Part shown: positions 1 to 6,905 of the stretch, piece after piece | Layout: every line of letters starts with the position of its first letter | Position numbering within the stretch: position 1 is the first letter of the stretch | Origin: Bacteroidales bacterium UBA1216 | Lineage (GTDB): Bacteria; Bacteroidota; Bacteroidia; Bacteroidales; Paludibacteraceae | Reading direction: 5' to 3' | NCBI GenBank assembly: GCA_002309255.1 | Contig: DBXI01000067.1 | Coordinates: forward strand, 1 to 24,791 | Length of the DNA: 24,791 nucleotides | Notes under the pieces: model-generated | Told to the model about the DNA's origin: nothing | Seen by the model: the letters and a program-made list of their open reading frames with translations, nothing else | Database searches by the model: none | Translations under genes and position numbers: made by a program

Positions 1-857
1 TTTCCATAAACCTTGTTCAGGTCAGCTACTTGTGCAGCCAGTTGCTTAGCTCCAGCCTCAAACGCCTCACTGCTCTTGGCTGCAGCAGCTGTAGCATCAG
101 CCACCTTCTTCATATCAGCAGCCATGTTCTCTACCTGTGCGGCAGCAGCGCTAGTCTTCTCAGTCTGGATCTTCAGAGCGTCAGCTTGAGCCTGTACACT
201 CTTGAGTTGCAGCTCATAAACAGCATTCAGGTTGTTCAGGTTAGCGTTCACAGCGTTCAAGCCCTTCTCATAAGCCTCGGTCTGACCGGACATATTCGTT
301 GCAGAAGCAGCGAACTTCTCCATAGCGGTGCCAGCTACTTCCATCTTCTCACCCAACTTGGCAGTAGAAGCGGCAACATTGCTAAGGTCGTTGAGTTGAG
401 CAGCGGTCTTGGCCAGTTTCTGGATTCCTTCGCTCAGGCTTGCCTGATCCTTATCCGACAACTGGATAGATGGCATCGACACGCCATTGCTTACAACTGC
501 TCCGCCAGCCGCACCACCACCTACGGGTGCGCCACCCAGCAAGGTCGGTTTCTCGCGCTTGGAGATTTCTTCAAACAAGCTCGGCTCGGCTCCGTGCTCG
601 AGCGAAATAAGTTGCGGGAACACCTGCTCCCATGCATACGTGGGGTGAGGAGCATCCAATGTACCAATCATAAACAAGAAGGCCTCGGTCAACATACCGA
701 TCATAAGCACTACAGATGCGCCCGGCCAGTGCAAGATCTTGAACAATGCACCTACGATTACGACTGCTGCACCTACTGAATAGACGATACCAGTAACACG
801 TTTACCTTTGTAGGATTCATACCATTTCATGAATCCGCTTTTCTCTTTGTGAGCCAT
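1..857 (-). CDS. gldL: GldL/PorL, T9SS inner-membrane motor protein (C-terminus off window)
   Basis: Read on the minus strand from an ATG at 857 and open to the left edge (285 codons visible). The N-terminus begins MAHKEKSGFMKWYESYKGKR. Two hydrophobic segments follow (about residues 22-41 and 46-66), then a Gly-rich linker near 110-125 and a long Ala/Gln/Lys-rich coiled coil. GldL with GldM forms the proton-driven motor that powers type IX secretion and gliding; TM1 Tyr26 and Lys40 and TM2 Glu58 match, from memory of the family, the charged/polar residues of the proton path. The visible end (LNKVYG) resembles the family's usual C-terminus, so only a few residues should be missing. It lies 55 bp downstream of gldK on the same strand; gldM/gldN would follow outside the window. 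Identification is firm, the partner genes are inferred. Confidence 0.95.
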   Translation of the reverse strand, partial: MAHKEKSGFMKWYESYKGKRVTGIVYSVGAAVVIVGALFKILHWPGASVVLMIGMLTEAFLFMIGTLDAPHPTYAWEQVFPQLISLEHGAEPSLFEEISKREKPTLLGGAPVGGGAAGGAVVSNGVSMPSIQLSDKDQASLSEGIQKLAKTAAQLNDLSNVAASTAKLGEKMEVAGTAMEKFAASATNMSGQTEAYEKGLNAVNANLNNLNAVYELQLKSVQAQADALKIQTEKTSAAAAQVENMAADMKKVADATAAAAKSSEAFEAGAKQLAAQVADLNKVYG

Positions 858-912
858 TTCTTTTTGATTTTTTAAAAGTTATATAACTTAAGTTAACTAT
901 TTATTCTTTTAT

Positions 913-2301
913 TTATTCGCCGATGTACGAACGTACGCAACGGAATCCGATATACGGACGGCTTTCGTACTGGTACTCATAGTCGCGCGCACCGCACTGC
1001 AGATAATCCTTCACATCTTTCCAGCTGCCGCCCTTGATCACCTTACGTTTGAGCTGATCGGGGTCGTTCTTGCGAGCCATATACGCATGGTTCGGGTTGT
1101 AGTCGTGGATGATGGCACTGGCAGTCGGGGTGAACGATTCGAGCGTCCACTCGGATACATTGCCTGCCATGTCGAACAATCCGAAGTCGTTCGGGCGATA
1201 CGAAGCCACAGCCATCGGACCGTTTCCCGTATCATCGTTGTATGCACCGTGATAAGGCTTGAAGTTAGCCAGGAAGCAGCCCTTGTAGTCACGTACGTAG
1301 TTGCCGCCCCACGGGTAAGCAGCCATCTTTCTGCCACCACGAGCTGCATACTCCCACTCAGCCTCGGTAGGCAGACGGTAGATATGTGCGTCAAGGTTCG
1401 TATTGTCCTGCATGATTTGCGTACGCCAATGACAGAACGCATGTGCCTGCTCCCACGTTACACCTACTACGGGGTAGTTGGCGTATCCCTCGTGCGAGAA
1501 GTACTTGAGCATGCGTGGGTCGTTATATGCATACTGGAAGTCACGCACCCAAACCATCGTATCGGGATAGATATTGATGATGCACTCTGTGAGCAGATCT
1601 CTCGGCTCGACGAGCTTGCGGATGATGGTTGTGTCATTAATCACGCCGTTCTCGTCCACCCAGAACGAGTCCACACGTGCCTTTGCATTGTCGGGGTACT
1701 TACCCTTGGCCACATCGAACTTGTTCTGCTGCAACTTAGCCTGATCGTAGTTCTTCCACGAATAGTGGTAGTGCATACGGTTGGTGTTAAAGGTGTGATC
1801 CGAGTAGAACATCGGGCGCAGGATTGCATGCACATCAGCATCAGTCTTGTACTTGTTCCAAGGTATCTTACCCCTGGTTGTCCAGTTCAGTATGGTATCC
1901 GGCTCTACACCATCAATCTCGTCACTTTCCTTCGGTACGATCATGAACTGCGCTCCGTCAGCATAGTCATCTGAAGCACGCGACAACAGCATCATGGCAA
2001 TCGAGTCGCGTACCCAGAACACGAACTGCTTGTACTCGTTGTTCGTGATCTCCGTTTCATCCATCCAGAATGCATCCACTGTAGACATCACTTTGTTGTC
2101 AGGCAGAGTGAACAGGTTCGACTGTGTGTTCTCGCCTTTCATAAAACTGCCCTTACGGATCAGCAGCATACCAAACGGATCAGCTTCAGTAAATTTTTTT
2201 GCTTTGGTGGCACCTACCAATTCACCTGCGGGCTTGTTACAGCCTGCCAGCACTGCCATCAGCACCATGATTGGTAGAATAGTTTTTAATTTCATATCCA
2301 T
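913..2301 (-). CDS. gldK: GldK/PorK, T9SS outer-membrane-associated lipoprotein
   Basis: 462 residues. The N-terminus is a lipoprotein signal peptide with lipobox LAGC, so the mature protein starts at Cys21 (Cys19 if the second ATG, at 2295, is used). The rest is a formylglycine-generating-enzyme/sulfatase-modifying (FGE-sulfatase) fold, recognisable by LPTEAEWEYAARGG, the MAGNVSEW motif and the C-terminal IKGGSW...RPYIGFRCV. GldK pairs with GldN in the periplasmic ring of the type IX translocon; the fold is structural there, not known to be catalytic. It lies between porP and gldL, the canonical porPKLMN order. No independent promoter was seen in the 60 bp upstream, so it is probably co-transcribed with porP. 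Length fits the family. Confidence 0.95.
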   Translation of the reverse strand: MDMKLKTILPIMVLMAVLAGCNKPAGELVGATKAKKFTEADPFGMLLIRKGSFMKGENTQSNLFTLPDNKVMSTVDAFWMDETEITNNEYKQFVFWVRDSIAMMLLSRASDDYADGAQFMIVPKESDEIDGVEPDTILNWTTRGKIPWNKYKTDADVHAILRPMFYSDHTFNTNRMHYHYSWKNYDQAKLQQNKFDVAKGKYPDNAKARVDSFWVDENGVINDTTIIRKLVEPRDLLTECIINIYPDTMVWVRDFQYAYNDPRMLKYFSHEGYANYPVVGVTWEQAHAFCHWRTQIMQDNTNLDAHIYRLPTEAEWEYAARGGRKMAAYPWGGNYVRDYKGCFLANFKPYHGAYNDDTGNGPMAVASYRPNDFGLFDMAGNVSEWTLESFTPTASAIIHDYNPNHAYMARKNDPDQLKRKVIKGGSWKDVKDYLQCGARDYEYQYESRPYIGFRCVRSYIGE

Positions 2302-2361
2302 CTAATTGTTTGATGTTGTTTTCTATGTTTGTTGTTGTCCGGCGACCGTGTCGCTGGTTCG

Positions 2362-3354
2362 TTATAAGTATCGTACACTCTTGTACCGATTCGTGCGTTT
2401 GGGTTTGAGAATATCAAATCCGTATGCCAAATAGAGTTCGTGCGAGCCGTAGGACTCCAAGATCAGCTTGGATGTCGGCAACTCATAGGTGTAACCTATT
2501 TGCAGACCGGATATTATATCCATCCCTAACAATATGCCTACATTCCCCAGTATGCGGTAGCTCAATCCGAAGCGGTACCTCTCTTTGAGCTCTGCTGTCA
2601 TGGCGATGTTCACGTCCCAGCTTCGGAAGTCCGACATCACCATTGCGAAGGGTTTGAGCACCCAGTTCTTGTTCTTGAGCCGCCAGTTGTATCCACCTGC
2701 CACGTACATTGTACCCTTCAGATGGAAGTCCGACTCATCACTCCAATGCAGCGTGGGGTATGTCAAGTGACTCATGCTGGCACTCACCCAGAAACTCGGA
2801 GCTGAATACCAGATGCCCACTCCCATGTCGAACGTCATTCCGTTGCCCCCCTGCCCTTTCGGCAGTGCCGGATCGGATGAGGTGAAGTAGTCAGCACTCA
2901 GACGGTCGAGGTTGACGCTGTCGTGGGCAAAGCTGATATTCACGAATCCCAGATCCACTCCTACAGCCAGATGTCCTTTACCGAGGCGCTGTCGATAAGC
3001 GTACTGCGCATGTAGCGCCTGGTTTGAGAACAAGCCGAACCGGTCGTTCATGAACCGTACTCCTGCAGCATGTTTCGTCTTGCCTAACACAAACGGCGAG
3101 CTGAAGCTGAAATATGTAGTCATCGGGGCGTTCTTTATTCCCGTGAACTGCATGCGGTGCATACCCGCCACCTTCATCAGGTCGTCCTCCCCCGCCGCTG
3201 CGGGATTGTAGGCCGTTGGCATATACATGAATTGTCCTATCTGCGGATCAAACTGTGCTCGCACTACTGTCACGCCGCACACTACCGCCAACAAAAACAG
3301 AACTAATCGTCTCACGCCAACGCAATTTGCCGTACTCAATCCTTGCCGGATCAA
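2362..3354 (-). CDS. porP: PorP/SprF family T9SS outer-membrane protein
   Basis: About 330 residues with an N-terminal signal peptide followed by the family-typical FDPQIGQFMYMPTAYNPAAA, then alternating amphipathic strands of a beta-barrel ending in a basic tail. PorP/SprF proteins are outer-membrane components of type IX secretion and help retain cargo at the surface. The reading frame opens at a TTG (3354) that overlaps the TGA of the upstream DUF2795 gene, which would allow translational coupling. An alternative GTG at 3315 gives a shorter and more conventional signal peptide (MRRLVLFLLAVVCGVTVVRA) cleaved before Gln. I cannot decide between them from sequence; no ATG serves as start. The next genes are gldK and gldL. 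Confidence 0.93.
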   Translation of the reverse strand: MIRQGLSTANCVGVRRLVLFLLAVVCGVTVVRAQFDPQIGQFMYMPTAYNPAAAGEDDLMKVAGMHRMQFTGIKNAPMTTYFSFSSPFVLGKTKHAAGVRFMNDRFGLFSNQALHAQYAYRQRLGKGHLAVGVDLGFVNISFAHDSVNLDRLSADYFTSSDPALPKGQGGNGMTFDMGVGIWYSAPSFWVSASMSHLTYPTLHWSDESDFHLKGTMYVAGGYNWRLKNKNWVLKPFAMVMSDFRSWDVNIAMTAELKERYRFGLSYRILGNVGILLGMDIISGLQIGYTYELPTSKLILESYGSHELYLAYGFDILKPKRTNRYKSVRYL

Positions 3355-3572
3355 TACTCTTCCTCATTGAAGAAGAAGTCATCCTTTGTCGGGAAATCCG
3401 GCCAAAGGTCTTCTATCGACTCAAACTCTTCTTCATCGTCCTCAATCTCGTTGAGGTTCTCAATCACTTCCATAGGCGCCCCCGTACGTTGCGCATAATC
3501 CAGTAACTCGTCCCGCGTTGCAGGCCAAGGAGCATCTTCCAATTTCGATGCTAACTCCAGATTCCAATACAT
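3351..3572 (-). CDS. DUF2795 family small acidic protein
   Basis: 73 residues, very acidic in its second half (a run of Asp/Glu around residues 44-52) and ending FFFNEEEY. The N-terminal part, MYWNLELASKLEDAPWPATR, is the conserved core of the DUF2795 family that is widespread and strongly conserved in Bacteroidota. Its function is unknown and there is no signal peptide or membrane segment, so it is expected in the cytoplasm. It is the first gene after the promoter at 3713-3744 and its stop overlaps the presumed porP start, so it is the leader gene of the T9SS operon here. A role in that operon is only suggested by position. Confidence 0.85.
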   Translation of the reverse strand: MYWNLELASKLEDAPWPATRDELLDYAQRTGAPMEVIENLNEIEDDEEEFESIEDLWPDFPTKDDFFFNEEEY

Positions 3573-3772
3573 ATTCGCAGTATTAATGTCGTTTATTTAC
3601 GTTCATAATTAAGCTTCTTGTGTGCCTTATAACTGCATTTTTTCGTGTGTTATCATACGCAAAACGGTGCGCTTTTAGGCGCATAGTACATGCTTAGTAC
3701 ACAAAAATCGCACAAAGGTACAAAAAAATATCGATATTTGCAAGTTTTTTTTATTTTTTTTTGTATTTTTTT
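3573..3772. other. Intergenic region with operon leader and poly-T tract
   Basis: The 200 bp between the DUF2795 start and the stop of the cobalamin adenosyltransferase hold the promoter described at 3713-3744 and its leader. The leader shows a two-copy 11-bp repeat containing TAGTACA (about 3681-3702). On plus, 3745-3780 is almost pure T. No ORF or RNA gene was recognised. Confidence 0.6.
3713..3744 (-). promoter_or_regulatory. Bacteroidota-type promoter of the DUF2795-porP-gldK-gldL operon
   Basis: On the minus strand a -7 element TACCTTTG (3713-3720) lies 20 bp from a CTTG at the -33 position (3741-3744), matching the TAnnTTTG / TTG pattern of Bacteroidota primary-sigma promoters. A-rich tracts lie upstream (3745-3780) and could act like an UP element. 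The spacer contains a perfect 14-bp palindrome, AAATATCGATATTT (3727-3740). The predicted start of transcription is about 3706, leaving a leader of roughly 130 nt. Confidence 0.7.
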
Positions 3773-4354
3773 TCATTTTTTCCACTCTACAGGTGTTTTT
3801 TTCTGCAAAATGGTACATTTACGAGCCAAGACGAAGCAATAATCCGACAATCTGTTCACCCACTTGGTGGCAACAGTCATCGTCTCGTCCTGTGGAAGTT
3901 GTGATGTCTGTTCAGCCAACGCGACCATCAGTCGCTCCAGTCGGCGTGTTACGGTGCGGCATATATGTGCAGCGGCTATTGCTTCGCTTCCCGCCGGCAA
4001 GATGAACGCATGCTGCGCTGGCAACTCATCCTGAATGACATCTATCCAATGCTCTACTTCAGTCACATCGGCTTCCGTGATCCATTCGCCCTGTGCACAT
4101 GACAGTTGTGCTCCGAGGTTGAAGAGTTTGTTCTGTATCACGCCCACCTGTTCTACGTGAACTGCCACATCGCTCAGTGGCTCATCAGGCGGCAGTTGCT
4201 CGCTTATTTGATGGAGCAGGGCGTTCAGCCAGCCAAAGAACGAGTTCAGCTCATCAGCTGTACCATAGGTCTCGATCTGCAGATCGCTCTTACGCACGCG
4301 CTGACCATTGGCGAGCGAAGTCGTGCCGTTGTCTCCTGTCTTGGTGTATATCAT
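3773..4354 (-). CDS. pduO: PduO-type ATP:cob(I)alamin adenosyltransferase
   Basis: 193 residues. It transfers the 5'-deoxyadenosyl group of ATP to cob(I)alamin, giving adenosylcobalamin for enzymes such as methylmalonyl-CoA mutase. The ATP-binding N-terminus TKTGDNGTTSLANGQRVRKS (residues 4-23) is diagnostic for the PduO class. GTADELNS (31-38) and the C-terminal helix motif RTVTRRLERL, with its conserved arginines, are also present. The length is typical and no targeting signal is present. The start ATG lies 4 bp from an 8-bp-period repeat array (4358-4402) that fills the whole gap to the methyltransferase. The gene ends at the poly-T tract. No cobalamin riboswitch was seen in front of it. 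Confidence 0.95.
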   Translation of the reverse strand: MIYTKTGDNGTTSLANGQRVRKSDLQIETYGTADELNSFFGWLNALLHQISEQLPPDEPLSDVAVHVEQVGVIQNKLFNLGAQLSCAQGEWITEADVTEVEHWIDVIQDELPAQHAFILPAGSEAIAAAHICRTVTRRLERLMVALAEQTSQLPQDETMTVATKWVNRLSDYCFVLARKCTILQKKTPVEWKK

Positions 4355-4357
4355 AGG

Positions 4358-4402
4358 GATTTCAAGATTTGAAGATTTGAGGATTTGAATATTTGGAGAT
4401 TG
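4358..4402. repeat. Degenerate tandem array, 8-bp period (GATTTGAA)
   Basis: Five and a half units in exact 8-bp register, consensus GATTTGAA on plus. It fills the gap between the methyltransferase stop (4403) and the adenosyltransferase start (4354), so it is the leader of the latter. It closely resembles the array in front of htpG (10467-10498). Confidence 0.9.
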
Positions 4403-5224
4403 TTATATTCGCATCCTGTAGTGCTTGCGGATATAGTGTTTGTTGAAGAGAACCACCCCGATGTGGTAGCAGTCGATCGTACTGGTCACCTGCTCCGTGG
4501 CTTGTATCTCACGCCAGGCTTGCTCCATCTGCGGCGAATGGTGGATATCATCAATCACGAATATCGAGTGTTGCTTTGCCTTGGGCAGTAGTTGGCGGAA
4601 ATAGCGCATCGTGGCTTCATAGGTGTGGTTGGCATCCATGTACGCCAGATCGATGCTCTTGGGCAGATGTTGCACCAGAGTGTCATCGATGTTTCCTATT
4701 ATCGGTTCTATGTTCGCCAGCTTGAGTTCGCGCCACACCTGCATCGCTTGCTCCGTAACCTCATGCGCACCTTCATAGGTCTGCACGATGTTCCGCCGCG
4801 CCGGTGCAGCCAGATAGGCCGTACTGATACCCAGCGATGTGCCCAACTCCACTATCGTCAGCGGCTCTTTGCGTTCGGCGCTCAGGTGGTTGACCAGCCG
4901 GAACAACAATTGTCCCACCTTGGGTGACTCCAGATGCGTACGCGCTACATCCGAGACGCGTCTCGAGAAGACAACCGGTGCATCTGTGCCACTGCCGGCT
5001 CCTGTACCATAATCGGTCTGCTGCACCACTTCGTTGCTTTGTAACAGTCGGCGTCGTTGCTGCTCGATGCTTGGGTATGCATAGTAAGCATTGTCGTCGC
5101 ACACCACCATTCGCACAAGGTAGAACAAGGTGGGTGAATGCACGCCTTCGCCGCCCGTATGCCACGCCGTCAACTGATGGCGGACATAACTCCGGAATCT
5201 ATGTATCAACAGGCCGAACGACAT
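4403..5224 (-). CDS. Class I SAM-dependent methyltransferase (O-methyltransferase-like)
   Basis: 273 residues, cytoplasmic. A Rossmann-fold SAM-binding motif I is seen at about 124-136 (IVELGTSLGISTAYLA), followed by an acidic strand end in TYEGAH. An aspartate in the motif DLAYMDANHTYE lies near residue 195, and FVIDDIHHSP follows. This arrangement resembles the Methyltransf_24/catechol-O-methyltransferase-like group, where acidic residues may bind a metal; the substrate is unknown. Residues 70-82 form a Gly/Thr-rich stretch unlike the core fold. The ATG directly abuts the TAA of the upstream lipoprotein gene (5225), so the two are probably translated from one mRNA. The link to cobalamin metabolism suggested by its neighbour is not supported by any motif. 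Confidence 0.87.
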   Translation of the reverse strand: MSFGLLIHRFRSYVRHQLTAWHTGGEGVHSPTLFYLVRMVVCDDNAYYAYPSIEQQRRRLLQSNEVVQQTDYGTGAGSGTDAPVVFSRRVSDVARTHLESPKVGQLLFRLVNHLSAERKEPLTIVELGTSLGISTAYLAAPARRNIVQTYEGAHEVTEQAMQVWRELKLANIEPIIGNIDDTLVQHLPKSIDLAYMDANHTYEATMRYFRQLLPKAKQHSIFVIDDIHHSPQMEQAWREIQATEQVTSTIDCYHIGVVLFNKHYIRKHYRMRI

Positions 5225-6616
5225 TTATCTGCGAGTCGAACTACTGCTGCCGCTGCTGCGTGTGCTGGAACTTGTGCCACCGCTACGCGAACTATCCGTG
5301 CTTCGCGTGCTCGTACTCGTTCCCGATGAACGGCTGTTTGTCTCCGATGAGCGGGTGCTTGTGCCCGAAGAGCGCGTAGTGCTGGTTGTACCTGACGTGC
5401 GTACACGTGTGGTGGTCGTCCCGGCAGGTGCTGCTTGACGCTCAGAAGAGGTCTGCTGTGTGCTGGTGCGTGACGGTTGCGTGGTTGTAGTAGTCGAACG
5501 CGACGGCTGCGTGGTAGTAGTAGTCGAGCGTGACGGTTGTGTGGTTGTAGTAGTCGAGCGTGACGGTTGAGTGGTTGTAGTAGTCGAACGCGACGGCTGT
5601 GTGGGAGTCGTCGTGCTACGCGTGGTAGTAGTGGAAGTGCTGCGCGTAGCTGTCGTTGTGCGCGATGCGCCGGACTGCTCTACTGCCTGCTGCAGATGAC
5701 GCGCGTTGGTCACACGAGTGGGCTGACTGCTGCCGGCAGGGATATAGGTAGCCGTCGTGCGGCGAGAGAAAGCCTGGTCGGGATACTGCTGCGCATAATC
5801 GGAACGGGACATAGGACGCGACACATCAGCGTAGTGACCATAGTGGTAGTTATCCACAAAGTGCACATTGTGACAGTAGTGGTGGTGTTCCATGTAGGTA
5901 ACCACGTATGCCTGATAGTGGCCGAGGTGATAGGGAGCATGGTGACCGTAGTGGTGCGGGAAATTGTCCCAGTAGTACGGCGAGCGCCAGTAGGTGTATG
6001 AAGGACGGCCGAATCTATCGAAGAGCGGCGGACGCTTGTAGTACACCGGCTCGATGATATAGTTAGCACCATAGATGTACGGTGCACCGATCACCTGGAC
6101 ATACGGCTGAGCAAAGCCCATCTCTACCACGATGGTGGCTACATCCTGATAGATGTTAGCCGCCAACACCGCTTGAATAAGCAGCACATGCGTGCGACCA
6201 TCCAAGGTCTCGAGCACGCGCAGGTAGTCGATATATCCGTCGCGGTTGAGATCGAGGTTAGTGATCATGTACGAGTTGGAGTTCAGGATCATCTCGAATT
6301 CCTCCACGCTGTATGCCTGAGCAAAGGCGGCTGCAACGGCCTGCAGGTCAAGGTACAGACTGATATCAGAGGTCAACGGATTGACATCTACTATAGTTGT
6401 ACGCGTTGTGCGCGTGCGCGGGTACGTAACGGTCGTGCTAACTGGCTGCGTATATACCACCTGCGGCTGAGCCGGTGCAGCAACGACAACGGTAGTAGGA
6501 GCCGGAGCAGATACAACAACAGGCTCCGGAGCCGGAGCAACGGTCACGATACGGGCTATTCCGCAACCGGCAAGCAGAAGCGGTAAAGCAAGGACAACAA
6601 ATGATGAGTGCTTCAT
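5225..6616 (-). CDS. Putative lipoprotein with EF-hand-like loop, His/Tyr-rich region and Ser/Thr repeat tail
   Basis: 463 residues, not a named family that I recognise. The signal peptide has lipobox LLLAGC, giving Cys18 as lipidated residue. Then come a Val/Ala/Pro-rich linker (about 25-75) and a globular part (about 76-195) containing a loop DLNRDGYIDYLRV (122-134) that resembles a calcium-binding EF-hand/dockerin loop. A His/Tyr-rich segment (about 206-262) could bind metal. The C-terminal 150 residues are low-complexity Ser/Thr/Arg, including five tandem copies of a 10-residue unit RSTTTTTQPS (333-382). The tail is probably extended and surface-exposed or periplasmic. The gene lies downstream of tRNA-Ala, behind a 9-bp-period array (6619-6681), and its stop abuts the methyltransferase start. 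Confidence 0.75.
   Translation of the reverse strand: MKHSSFVVLALPLLLAGCGIARIVTVAPAPEPVVVSAPAPTTVVVAAPAQPQVVYTQPVSTTVTYPRTRTTRTTIVDVNPLTSDISLYLDLQAVAAAFAQAYSVEEFEMILNSNSYMITNLDLNRDGYIDYLRVLETLDGRTHVLLIQAVLAANIYQDVATIVVEMGFAQPYVQVIGAPYIYGANYIIEPVYYKRPPLFDRFGRPSYTYWRSPYYWDNFPHHYGHHAPYHLGHYQAYVVTYMEHHHYCHNVHFVDNYHYGHYADVSRPMSRSDYAQQYPDQAFSRRTTATYIPAGSSQPTRVTNARHLQQAVEQSGASRTTTATRSTSTTTTRSTTTPTQPSRSTTTTTQPSRSTTTTTQPSRSTTTTTQPSRSTTTTTQPSRTSTQQTSSERQAAPAGTTTTRVRTSGTTSTTRSSGTSTRSSETNSRSSGTSTSTRSTDSSRSGGTSSSTRSSGSSSSTRR
5471..5620 (-). repeat. Coding tandem repeat, five 30-bp units
   Basis: Five consecutive 30-bp units encode RSTTTTTQPS (the first copy has Pro for one Thr). DNA copies differ mainly at silent positions, so the array is partly diverged but could still change length by slippage or recombination. 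Confidence 0.9.
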
Positions 6617-6618
6617 AT

Positions 6619-6681
6619 TATTTTCTGAATTTTCTGGTTTTTATGGATTTTCTAGATATTCTGGATATTCTTGATTTTCCA
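6619..6681. repeat. Degenerate tandem array, 9-bp period (GATTTTCTG)
   Basis: Seven units in strict 9-bp register with consensus GATTTTCTG on plus. The array starts 2 bp before the start codon of the lipoprotein at 6616 and forms its whole proximal leader. Confidence 0.9.
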
Positions 6682-6690
6682 GTTTGATAA

Positions 6691-6710
6691 TCGGCGCCAT
6701 CGGGCGCCGA
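6691..6710 (-). terminator. Hairpin after tRNA-Ala
   Basis: A perfect 8-bp stem TCGGCGCC / GGCGCCGA with a 4-nt loop, 2 bp past the CCA end of the tRNA. It has no clear U-run in the minus direction, so it may be a weak terminator or a processing/stability element between the tRNA and the lipoprotein mRNA. Confidence 0.5.
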
Positions 6711-6712
6711 TT

Positions 6713-6788
6713 TGGTGGAGTATAGGGGACTCGAACCCCTTACCTTAACATTGCGAACGTTACGCTCTACCAGATGAGCTAATACCCC
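6713..6788 (-). tRNA. tRNA-Ala (anticodon CGC)
   Basis: A complete 76-nt cloverleaf can be folded by eye: 7-bp acceptor stem, D arm with GAGC/GCTC, a 5-bp anticodon stem with loop TTCGCAA (anticodon CGC, reading GCG), a 5-nt variable region and a T arm with TTCGAGT. The 3' CCA is encoded. Position 3:70 is a G-T pair, the G3:U70 identity element of alanine tRNAs, which agrees with the anticodon. It is transcribed from its own promoter (6807-6838). Confidence 0.96.
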
Positions 6789-6806
6789 ATTTTTGTATTC
6801 ACGGTG

Positions 6807-6838
6807 CAAAGATACAAAAAAATGTTGATATTTGCAAA
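6807..6838 (-). promoter_or_regulatory. Promoter of tRNA-Ala
   Basis: On minus, -7 element TATCTTTG (6807-6814) and -33 TTTG (6835-6838) are separated by 20 bp. The spacer and upstream bases closely resemble those of the promoter at 3713-3744. The start of transcription is predicted about 12 bp before the mature tRNA. Confidence 0.8.
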
Positions 6839-6854
6839 TTATTTTGACAATTTT

Positions 6855-6886
6855 TTTGTTTTTATCAAAAAAAATTTGTATCTTTG
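6855..6886 (+). promoter_or_regulatory. Promoter of the TPR/PD40 gene
   Basis: On plus, -33 TTTG (6855-6858) and -7 TATCTTTG (6879-6886) are 20 bp apart, a full match to the Bacteroidota consensus. It lies 16 bp beyond the divergent tRNA promoter, and the start codon at 6906 follows after a very short leader. Confidence 0.8.
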
Positions 6887-6905
6887 CATCCGTTTTTATG
6901 TTTAT

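Noticed and set aside
2342..2354. Terminator hairpin between porP and gldK
   Set aside because: Only a 5-bp stem (GCGAC/GTCGC) without a T-run; unlikely to separate the operon.
4355..4402. Cobalamin riboswitch before the adenosyltransferase
   Set aside because: The gap is only 48 bp and consists entirely of the tandem array; there is no B12-box sequence.
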